From Symbiodinium natans (lineage: Eukaryota; Sar; Dinophyceae; Suessiales; Symbiodiniaceae), in assembly GCA_905221605.1 (NCBI GenBank), contig CAJNDS010002321.1:117501-181500 (forward strand): 64,000 nt of DNA, written 5' to 3'. Position numbers and translations under genes: made by a program. How positions within the stretch are numbered: position 1 is the first letter of the stretch; every line of letters begins with the position of its first letter. The notes beneath the pieces were generated by a model, which had not been told where the DNA came from, searched no databases, and was given only the letters and a program-made list of their open reading frames with translations. Of this stretch, positions 56,713 to 64,000 are shown one piece after another.

Positions 56713-56843
56713 CAACCCTAAACCCTAAACCCTAAATCCTAAACCCTAAACCCTAAACCCTAAACTAAACTCAAACCCTATATAAACGTTTAGGGTTTGA
56801 GGGTTCAGGGTTTTGGCTTCAGGGTTTAGGGTTTAGGGTTTGG
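56713..56843. repeat. CCCTAAA/TTTAGGG hairpin inserted in the transposase locus
   Basis: About seven CCCTAAA units (one CCTAAAT variant) run into CTATATAAACG and then TTTAGGG, TTTGAGGG, TTCAGGG and TTTAGGG units. The halves are inverse of each other, so the strand would fold into a hairpin of about 50 bp. Confidence 0.9.
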
Positions 56844-56852
56844 GATGTTTTC

Positions 56853-57878
56853 TTGTTCAGGACACAGTGCGCGGCCAAGTTTTCCTCGCCTTCGGCTTTA
56901 GACAATTTGCAGCCATCGCCTGCAGAGGCCTTGCAGGAGTTGGTGCGACTGGGTTTCGTCAAAGGACACCGGGGAAAGTGTCCTTCCTGCAAGGGAAAGT
57001 TGTCGGAGCCCGAGGAGTACCAATACGAAGGGCACTTGTACGTGCGGTGCTGCGATTGGAGGCGCCAACAAAGATTCAACGTGACGTATTTTTCTATTTT
57101 CCATGGCAGTCGCATGAAGCTTCCGGACTTGCTCAAGCTGCTGGTCTTCTACGCCCGCTCCAACCGCTTGAAGAGCCCTAAGGTCAGCGATGCAATGTCA
57201 GTTTTGTGCTCAAAAAAGAAGCACATGTTCGGACACTTGGAGGGCGATGCGCACACCATCCGGAAGGTCTATGTTAGCAAGACAAACCCTGAGTTTCAAG
57301 ATGAGGTCCAAGATGCTCTGCGGCGCTGGAAAGCCCAGAAGCCTGGCAAGCCCGAGCCGAAATATTGGCTTGGACACGTTCGCATTGTTGGCATCAAAGC
57401 CCGCGCTGCTGCTACAGTGGTTGTCGTTTTGCCGACTCGCCTTGTTCCTCCGGGCCCAAGTCCTCCAGTTGAGAGTTTCGTGGAATTGAAGAACTCCGGT
57501 CTTGCAGGCCATATCAACACCGATCGCGGGAGGCAATCTTTGCTTCATTCCGATGGCGCTCAAGCTTGGCCTTGTTTGGTCTCGGCTCTAGGAAAGCCTT
57601 CTGTCACCAGTGATCATGTCAGCCACTCGAAGCATGAGTTCGCCAGAACAGTTGCTGTGAAGCGACGGGCCAACAAAAGGCCGGCAGCCTACATCACGGG
57701 AACTCAATCCATTGATAGATACTGGCAAACAGCACAAGATTTTATTCCGGCTACTTTGCATGCCAAGCATGCCAAGGAAGTCAACCCTGACTTGTATAGG
57801 TACTTGTTTGCCTTCGTTTGGCGGTATCAATTGCCGCTTGCGCAGGACTTCATCCAGGCTCTGGCTGACATGTGCTGA
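56853..57878 (+). CDS. ISXO2/IS1595-like (Merlin superfamily) DDE transposase
   Basis: The frame is open for 341 codons to TGA. Its first codon is TTG right after the telomeric hairpin, so the true start lies elsewhere (earlier exon or lost). Domains: a zinc finger at about residues 44-68 (CPSCKGKL ... YVRCCDWRR), a helical region (KLPDLLKLLVFYARSNRLKS), then the catalytic part. LEGDAHTIRKVYVS supplies the first acidic residue, LLHSDGAQAWPCLV the second, and GTQSIDRYWQ the third region, where Asp stands in place of the usual Glu. HSKHEFAR and YRYLFAFVWRYQLP match the conserved end of ISXO2-like domains. The enzyme would cut and paste DNA in the nucleus. Whether it is active is unknown; the catalytic frame is undamaged. 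Confidence 0.72.
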   Translation: MFRTQCAAKFSSPSALDNLQPSPAEALQELVRLGFVKGHRGKCPSCKGKLSEPEEYQYEGHLYVRCCDWRRQQRFNVTYFSIFHGSRMKLPDLLKLLVFYARSNRLKSPKVSDAMSVLCSKKKHMFGHLEGDAHTIRKVYVSKTNPEFQDEVQDALRRWKAQKPGKPEPKYWLGHVRIVGIKARAAATVVVVLPTRLVPPGPSPPVESFVELKNSGLAGHINTDRGRQSLLHSDGAQAWPCLVSALGKPSVTSDHVSHSKHEFARTVAVKRRANKRPAAYITGTQSIDRYWQTAQDFIPATLHAKHAKEVNPDLYRYLFAFVWRYQLPLAQDFIQALADMC

Positions 57879-58075
57879 TTCGTCCTCGTGTTCTTCTTTT
57901 CAGATTTTTAGGCGAAATATTGTTGCATGTGCATAAAATATCGGTTTTAACAAGTGTTTCAACTCTACCCTATGCCGTCCTAATTCTCTGGTTGTCAGCC
58001 TAACCATGGAGTGACAAGCCAAACGTGCCCAAAACCCACGCGAAAAGCACGTCCCACGCTTTCAGTCTCCAGGTT
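57879..58075. other. Spacer after the transposase
   Basis: Short pyrimidine-rich sequence (TTCTTCTTTTCAG at 57890-57902) that could be a splice acceptor. No terminal inverted repeat of the transposon could be fixed by eye. Confidence 0.4.
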
Positions 58076-58330
58076 TTTTGTGCGCCTAAGGGAACACGTT
58101 TTGATGCCAAAGATCATTTGGATAAATTAAAAGTCCAAGAAAAACAAATTGCTGAACGAATAGCTAGGGATCTCATGCAACGACAACACGCAGACGATAA
58201 TGATATGACCCATAGATCATTATTTACACACCATGACAGACCGGAACCAGAACAACCGAGATCGCCGGAAATGTATAATATTGCAACTGACCCCCGGCAG
58301 CTCTGGTTCATGGAATTTGGTGAAGAGCGC
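58070..58330 (+). CDS. Unknown coding-like segment, Lys/Gln/Asp-rich
   Basis: The plus strand reads CAPKGTRFDAKDHLDKLKVQ, EKQIAERIARDLMQRQHADD, NDMTHRSLFTHHDRPEPEQP and RSPEMYNIATDP. It has AT-rich codons and charged helical character followed by a Pro/Glu stretch. It is bounded on the left by TCTCCAG (possible acceptor). Family unknown. Its base composition resembles the AT-rich hydrolase island more than the flanks. Confidence 0.4.
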
Positions 58331-58766
58331 GCCTCAGCTGGAGTCCCCAGTCAGGCGCTTTTCATTGGAGGAACCATTGTCAGAACTTGCATGGTGTTGG
58401 TCAGGGTACCACGAGACGGGCCTTGCATCTCCGGACGGCGAAGGGGGCCAGCACTCCCAAGCCACGGCCCAAATGTGTGGCGCCGTCTACAAAAACACCG
58501 CGCAGCTTACATTCTCGCGATGTTTTGGGACTGGAGCCAGCTTTGCCGAAGCCGTCACCACCTCCGGCGAGAGCATTTGTGAGCATGCCACAGCATGCCC
58601 CAAAACCACGCCCGAGTCCCTCCGCGCGTAGTCACTATGCTTCGTGCCCCTCTCAAATGAATGGGGGGAGTGCTGCAGATCTGGGTGCATTATGCAAGGC
58701 CTCGGTCCCGCATTTGAGCAGTGCAGCTGGATCATCAGCGACGACTCCGGATCAGTCAGTTTCCTT

Positions 58767-58973
58767 ACCGCTTGTTCCAAACTGGGTTTGAACCCAAAAG
58801 CCCAAAGCTAAACCTGAAGAATCGCAGAGCACATACAGAAGCTGCGTGTTCCACACATTTTTCATCAGTGGGCGAGTCAATGATCGCATTCTCGCATGTG
58901 CCGGTGCACACACCATGGTGCACATACATTGCACATGTGTCTCACCATACCCTATCGAACCTCAAGCCCCCTT
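58767..58973. repeat. Direct repeat of about 207 bp, first copy
   Basis: TTACCGCTTGTTCCAAACTG to GAACCTCAAGCCCCCTT. It is repeated almost perfectly at 59290-59497, about 524 bp away. Confidence 0.9.
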
Positions 58974-59289
58974 TGAGGGCGAGGTAACTGTACATGCAAG
59001 TGTGATGGCCGATAGCATACAGGGAGTTGAAGCCGCATCAGCGGGCCCTGTTTTGTCATGCCCTGGGTGGGCCGGGTGGGTCAAAATTTTCGCACTGAGC
59101 TGTGGAGCCAGCGCTGCACACACAGATCTCCAGCAAACGAAGTTCCGCAAATTGCCGTTCGCAAAATCAAGCATGACAAGCAACAGAAACTTTTGGGTTG
59201 CAAACCACGAACAAACGGCACACACCGTTTTTCGAAGAGTCGATATGGAAGCAAGCGGTAAAACACCATTCGCTCGCGAACAGTAAGCT
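58974..59289 (+). other. Sequence between the direct repeats
   Basis: About 315 bp. The plus frame stays open across it (VMADSIQGVEAASAGPVLSC; KLPFAKSSMTSNRNFWVANH), but no domain is recognised. Confidence 0.4.
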
Positions 59290-59497
59290 TACCGCTTGTT
59301 CCAAACTGGGTTTGAACCCAAAAGCCCAAAGCTAAACCTGAAGAATCGCAGAGCACATACAGAAGCTGCGTGTTCCACACATTTTTCATCAGTGGGCGAG
59401 TTAATGATCGCATTCTCGCATGTGCCGGTGCACACACCATGGTGCACATACATTGCACATGTGTCTCACCATACCCTATCGAACCTCAAGCCCCCTT
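59290..59497. repeat. Direct repeat of about 207 bp, second copy
   Basis: Differs from the first copy at only a few positions (for example GAGTTAATG for GAGTCAATG). The pair with a short interior resembles a solo-LTR pair or a miniature terminal-repeat element, but it lacks obvious TG...CA ends. Confidence 0.85.
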
Positions 59498-60065
59498 CTT
59501 AGCCGAAAGACCAAGGCAGATGGCATCCAGGTGCTCGGACACGTCGGAACACGGGACACTGATGCCACCCCACAGCAATTGCTGGGTCACCAGTCTTGAC
59601 GGGTGGTCTTTTCATTCATTCATTCGCATCAACTGTGGCAGTTGTCATGCGGGCGAGTGTGAGCTAGTCACCCCTCTCTGCTGGAGGGTTCGCCGGTGTG
59701 AGGCAGATAAACCCTGCTGTGCCCCGTGGAGCCCGACAGCAAAGTTGTACAATCCTAGAAAGATAAATACTGCCTTTGGCAGCCGCAAAGCTGTGCTCCT
59801 CAGAGCCCGACAGCTGAGGTGTCACAGCTGGGAACTAACAAGTGAAGCTAACAATCAAATAAAAAACTGTACAGGAGACATCATGAGGGCCAGCTTGTCT
59901 ACAGTCTATGTCTACTCCTTGTCAGAGTGTCGACTCACAAGGCGAGGAGACCTCAGGCCTTGTTGTACTGAGTGTAGAGAGTTAGCCTCTCATGTTTGAG
60001 AGCTTGAGAATCATGAATGTTCTGTGTACACCAGTGGGGAGTGGAGGCCACTATCCCAAGTAGAG
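59498..60065 (-). other. Probable 3' region of the LINE
   Basis: Lies just downstream of the LINE stop codon on the minus strand. It contains no ORF of note and a short ATTC repeat at about 59612-59625. No poly-A tail or 3' end was recognised. Confidence 0.4.
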
Positions 60066-61230
60066 TCACACATGGCTATTGATGCGGTATGCAAGCAAGT
60101 AGCAGTTTGTAAGAATGGCCTGTCGTGTGGCATCCGTCCCTGGCGTGGCGGCCTGGCCGTCGTCATGTACGAGGTGGCAGGACCAAATATCCTCAGTGTC
60201 ACCAGGAAAGTAGAATGCCTGATAGTGCCCGGCCGTAACCACCTTGCCTATATGCATGACCCCTCCGCATAGCTTGTACGGGGTGTTGACAACGTCACCG
60301 GCATGTCCAGTGAAGGTGGGAACAGTGAGATGCTTGTGCATTTCAATCCTCTGCCGCGTTTTCCTAATGCCTCCGGCTGATTGGACAAATCGTCCGATCT
60401 GGAGGATGAGAAGTTCGGGGGGTCTAGTTAAGGCATGTGGCGGGTCTTGTGTATGCCAAGCTGTTACAGCATCCTGTATTCTGAAGGGGTGTTGGACCAC
60501 CAGTCTTATGTGTGGACAGTTGAACTGCTCATCCAGGATTTCATATACCCCTGCTTGTGGGCGTCTAGCTTCCCATCCCCCCTTGAGTGCCACGCAGTCC
60601 GTGCGGTTGCAAAGGTGCTGCAGAAACTCAGCCGCGTCATGCTGTCGCGTGGGCTTCTGCCATCCTGGCCATATGAAGTTCCATGCCGGATGTCTGGCAA
60701 TATTCAGGTGCTGGTTGGATCTTGAGGCCTGTACGATGGCCCCATTGACTTCGCCCAGACCTGATATAAAAGCATCATGTGACCGAGCATAGTGCAGCAT
60801 GTGAATCACTGCGTTGGCGTAGCAAAGGTTATGTGGATTAGTTAGTGCGAGTGATCTAGCATGAGGCTCATTGGTTATACGATCGCGGGTGCACCATGCC
60901 AATAAAGAGCCCTCCACTTTTGTCCCCGCGCCCGCAGTCCCATGTTTCCCCCTTGACGGGATGCCTACTTGACCCTGTTTCGGTGTACTCTTCACTGGTT
61001 GTTCAGTGGTCGCACTCACCGAATGCCCCAAAGCCCCATCCATGCTGCCTTTGTCCCTGTTCTTAGTGCAAGCCGGATCATTCAGAGTGCTACGGGGTTT
61101 TTTCGCTGACATGGCATGGACGGGGGCTGAAAAGAAATTGCGGATGCCTGTCTGCAGTTGCTCCTTCTCAGTCTCTTTTTGACTGAGCATGGGGCGCGGA
61201 GTCCGCTTTCCCCCGAATTTCTCTTGCCTG
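60066..61230 (-). CDS. C-terminal C19-type ubiquitin-protease domain of the LINE
   Basis: After a Lys/Gln-rich linker (SRQEKFGGKRTPRPMLSQKE; NFFSAPVHAMSAKKPR) the domain opens with LTNPHNLCYANAVIHML, the Cys box of ubiquitin-specific proteases (catalytic Cys codon at 60824-60822). QKPTRQHDAAEFLQHL is the next conserved block (D-A-x-E-F). VTAGHYQAFYFPGD is the His box (His codon 60227-60225), followed by HLVHDDGQA and LLAYR. The Cys and His look intact and an Asp follows. The domain would cut ubiquitin or ubiquitin-like chains. Being fused to a LINE, it might protect element proteins or loosen chromatin; that role is inference. Confidence 0.75.
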
Positions 61231-61234
61231 CTTT

Positions 61235-62190
61235 TTAGATCTGCAGTCTCTCGAGCTCCTTGGTGAGCGTCGTCTTGCCCACTCGCTCCCGTCTCAAGCG
61301 TAGACCGATCAGCTTGCCCGCGCAGTTGTTTGCCAAGAGGTCCAGGTCGTGGTAAACGGCTGCCGCCTGTTGATGGACGGTGAGTGTCAGGACCATGGTG
61401 ATCACTTCCGCCTGCAGGTCCGGCTTCAGTGGTCGTAGGCTTTGGAACCGGTGCACCGTGTTGTCCTTGGCGGTGTTTGTGATGAGCTGGTTGACTGCCT
61501 TTTTTGCGTCCTCGTGAGTGAGGTTGTCCCGACTTGATGGTAGCGCCTTTTTCTGTACCGGATTCCACTCGTTGTAGATCCACTGGAGCGGAGACCGCGT
61601 TGCCCATCCTGCTGTTTCTGCTACCTGTAGTACCTTGGCGTCGGACTCGATTTTCTCGAGGCGTGCTTTCCATTCCATGAGTAGTACTCCCCATAGCGTG
61701 GCCCTCAGCGAGGTGTTGACCGTGCCTTCCTCGAACTTTGTGTTCCATGTTGCGCTGGCCTGGATCAACATGGAGACAATGCCGTGGTTCGTCGTGTCCA
61801 GGAAGAACACGTAGCTCCGGTCTGCCTCCAAGATCGTCAGTTGGTGCTCGTGTCTGAGTGCTGTTTTGACCAGGGTTTTCAAGGCCGTTCTCACCGTCTC
61901 CTCGTCCAGCGACTCCAGGTCCATCATCAACTCGTCTTCTGCTTCCTGGTCCCGATCCCGTTTTGCCTTGGGAGCTGCCTTGCCTGCGCCCTTGCCCATG
62001 CCCTTTCGATACTTTTGCGGCGTCCCTTGCGGCAGTCTGTGTCTGACGGACGCTTGTCTCTGTGGTGTAGGCGTCGTCGCCAGTGGTGAGCTGAGGCCCC
62101 ACACTGCCGCCATCTGTTGCTCCGGCGTGGTCTCCACTGACGTGGAGGTCATGGTACAGGCAGAGCTGCAGCAAAGGGAGGCACTTTCGT
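61235..62190 (-). CDS. Helical linker domain of the LINE in a shifted frame
   Basis: This frame (possible ATGs at 62224 and about 62152) reads AVWGLSSPLATTPTPQRQAS, KYRKGMGKGAGKAAPKAKRD, a Glu/Asp stretch, and then a convincing helical domain: ILEADRSYVFFLDTTNHGIV, ATLWGVLLMEWKARLEKIES, FQSLRPLKPDLQAEVITMVL, LLANNCAGKLIGLRLRRERV. It stops at ERLQI with TAA. The upstream zinc-finger frame and the downstream protease frame are the same frame as each other. In that frame this stretch is open too, but reads as Gly/Gln/Arg-rich shadow. So the real protein needs a +1 and then a -1 shift, or separate translation from an internal ATG. Confidence 0.68.
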
Positions 62191-63290
62191 CTGTGTTCTC
62201 GAGCAGACTTTGGGAAGTGGACATTGCACCAGCAGCAAGGTCGCGCAACGTGTGCTTGTAGCAGTGTTTCGGATTGAGCTAGACTCTGGACAAGCTGTTT
62301 CTGAGAGTCATGCCGCTGCGCCATGTGTCGTCGCCAGTGTTGGATGTCTTGCACCTGTTCACCGCATAGGAGACATCGTGTCTTGGCAAGCATGGACATG
62401 TGCTGTATGTGCAGTTGCATCTCATCTTGAGTAGGTGATTTGAGGTAAATCGCAACGTCCATCCCTGGGTGTGGTACAGGCCATACTGCAGGGAGCTGGG
62501 TCTCAGGTGAAGCGGAGGCCGCCTGTCTGCTGGTCCTTGCAAGTATCAGCTGAAAAAGAACTGGGCATTGAGAGCAATGCCGATCTGAGCCGTGCACCAT
62601 TCTGTCACACCACTCACATGTATGGTCCCTTTTGAAGAGGTGCTTGAAGGCCTGGCATGAAGTGTGTATGTCTGAGGTGATATGCCGTGCAAGATTCGTA
62701 TGCACTCTCTGGATATGCGTTTTAATCATGCCGGCATCAGCGATCCAGCGGCCACAGAAACCGCAGTGCTGTTTGAGGTAGGTTTTGTGTAATGCTGCTT
62801 GGGTGCATATTCCCTCATGACTTTGAAGCAATGCCAGTGTCACTTCGTTTTGCAGGAGCGTGCTCTCCTCAGTCGTGGTGTTCCGTGGTTCGTGTTGCCG
62901 CTCTTTAGGGTCAACAGGGGTATGTGGGGTGTCGATCTTGTGTGGAACAGGCTCTGTTTCTTTAACAGTCTTCGTCTCCTGCTGGCTATTGTTGTTCGAG
63001 TCGCTGAGCTGTTTGGTGTGCCAACCGCATACATTTTGCATGATGTGCCCTTTTAATGCACCCCAGTCATACAGCTTCAGAAGACAGTGTTTGCATTGTG
63101 GCATGCCCGCAACAGAATGTTGTTCGGGTTTGTAGTCAATACTGAGTTTGTTGGCTTGAATCTGTCCGTGTCTGAGCGCCTGGTGTTGCCTAAGGGCTTT
63201 TTGGGTCGGGTAGTATAGGCCACATATGGAGCAGGGATGTTGGCTAGAGCTGGAGAGTTCCACCAGCGTCACAGTGCGTTGTTCCACAGC
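62190..63290 (-). CDS. Zinc-finger region of the LINE protein
   Basis: Six Cys/His clusters in one frame: HPCSICGLYYPTQKALRQHQ, PQCKHCLLKLYDWGALKGHI, HCGFCGRWIADAGMIKTHIQ, HTCEWCDRMVHGSDRHCSQC, TRCLLCGEQVQDIQHWRRHM and CCWCNVHFPKSAREHRRKC. Most are C-x2-C ... H-x3-5-H, typical nucleic-acid-binding fingers. A Ser/Asn/Thr-rich linker lies between the second and third. They probably bind the element's RNA or target DNA. Confidence 0.78.
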
Positions 63291-63299
63291 ATGGCTGGC

Positions 63300-64000
63300 A
63301 AGTTGTTTGTGTAGCATTTGCCAATACTCAAAGGTCTTAGTTTCGCACGTGGCAGGATCGCCTCGTCCTTGTTGCATAGCATCAAGTTTGCGCGCAATGC
63401 GTTCCGTCAGCATGTGTACAGGATCCTTCAGGTTGTAGGTTTCTCTCAGCGTCTGATTACTCACCTTTGTGAGGTGAGCTGGCATGCCTGTGACCGCTCT
63501 GAGTTGGCGGTGAAACCACGCCCTCAGCTTAGTTATCATTTGGCCAGAGAAAGGAGTAGTCAGCAGACCATAAAGCGCACTGTTTACCACGCAAGCCTGC
63601 CAAACCCGTACTCTGTGGTGCCTGGACAATCCCTTGCGTGATCTGATGCTTTTGCGAAGTTGCGTAACTTTCGCCTCAGCTTCAGCAAGCCTAAAGTCAA
63701 GTGTATGGCCGGTGCCCTCTTTCAGTGTGAGCTTGGTGCCAAGGTAAGTGATGGATTCACACATCGGTATGAGATGTGTTTGTGTTCCATCTTGTAGTTT
63801 CCAATGCGCCTGGTTGCGAACTATAACCGTGCGGCTTTTGACAAATTTTTCAAGTTGCGCTCCCTGGACCCGAATGACCAAACTGGATTTATCCGGATTA
63901 ACCTTGAGCCCGTATGTTTCCAACATGTGAAAAAGTGCCACTATCGTCTCCTCCATTTGCTTGGCATCATCCACCGTTTTGAGAAGCCAATGGCCTAAAT
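63300..64000 (-). CDS. Reverse transcriptase C-terminal part and thumb
   Basis: LETYGLKVNPDKSSLVI is the conserved segment after the catalytic palm of LINE transcriptases (hydrophobic, GLKxNxxKS). TYLGTKLTLKEGTG, KSIRSRKGLSRHHRVRVWQA and LRAWFHRQLRAVTGMPAHL follow in the order expected for the thumb. No stop lies in this part. Confidence 0.82.

Larger units (their letters stand above)
60066..64000 (-). mobile_element. LINE retrotransposon, 3' part, running off the window
   Basis: The minus-strand frame is still open at the window edge, so no start codon is visible; GTG at 63974 is not a real start. It encodes the end of a reverse transcriptase (ALFHMLETYGLKVNPDKSSL, then RVWQACVVNSALYGLLTTPF), a thumb and connection region, C2H2-like zinc fingers, and finally a C19-type ubiquitin-protease domain. 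The catalytic YxDD of the transcriptase lies outside. The middle of the protein lies in a different frame (61235-62190). As a non-LTR element it would reverse-transcribe its RNA at a nicked target in the nucleus. The frame break suggests a decayed or frameshift-dependent copy. Confidence 0.82.

Noticed and set aside
60066-63974. Single intact 1302-residue LINE protein starting at 63974
   Set aside because: The first codon is GTG in the middle of a reverse transcriptase domain, and about 310 codons of the middle read as a shadow frame of the true helical domain.

Overview
This window looks like nuclear DNA of a dinoflagellate, most likely of the Symbiodiniaceae/Suessiales type. Four things point there: plant-type TTTAGGG repeats scattered through the sequence, a gene whose exons join across GC and GA splice donors, a Merlin/ISXO2-like transposase carrying zinc motifs, and a LINE with zinc fingers plus a ubiquitin-protease (C19) domain. 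The lineage call is inference; the individual features are read from the sequence. Real coding content is sparse. Most open frames here are shadows of microsatellites and minisatellites.

Layout. 1-21 kb is a mosaic: dozens of short TTTAGGG/CCCTAAA blocks separate unrelated fragments of about 70-200 bp, several of which read like pieces of exons (two ankyrin-like pieces, a 2OG-Fe(II)/AlkB-like piece with HHD, a mini-exon still followed by GTGAGT). Foldback MITE-like elements and simple repeats are mixed in. 21-38.5 kb is a run of unrelated repeat families: a palindrome-rich ATGAATCAGTCCAGGTGTC family, a 145/290-bp AT-rich tandem repeat, a roughly 60-bp repeat, an AATTAATTTAATT array with a 430-470 bp higher-order period, and a 20-copy ~119-bp VNTR. 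A long inverted repeat encloses 34.2-38.3 kb.

38.9-44.75 kb (minus strand) holds the best host gene. It is a multi-exon PPP-family Ser/Thr phosphatase with all the signature motifs (GDTHG, GDxVDRG, GNHE, HGG, GPDVT, SASNYCG), preceded by EF-hand exons, so a calcium-regulated phosphatase with EF-hands at the N-terminal side. 45.5-49.1 kb holds decayed retroelement-like coding pieces and unassigned exon candidates. 49.4-50.0 kb holds an AT-rich, broken lipase-like alpha/beta-hydrolase gene that looks foreign. 50.3-51.5 kb is a tandem duplication of an unknown coding segment.

51.5-55.7 kb is nested duplications and CT-rich minisatellites. 55.7-57.9 kb (plus strand) holds a zinc-ribbon ORF, a CCHC knuckle and an ISXO2/Merlin-like transposase, split by a CCCTAAA/TTTAGGG hairpin insertion. 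58.8-59.5 kb has a direct-repeat pair. 60.07-64 kb (minus strand) is the 3' two-thirds of a LINE that runs off the window: end of the reverse transcriptase, six zinc fingers, a linker domain that lies in another frame, and a C-terminal C19-type protease domain with its Cys and His in place.

The observation I rate most interesting is the telomere-repeat mosaic. Coding-like fragments are capped in the order CCCTAAA-fragment-TTTAGGG, as tiny telomere-capped linear molecules would be, and similar blocks sit inside a MITE copy and inside the transposase locus.
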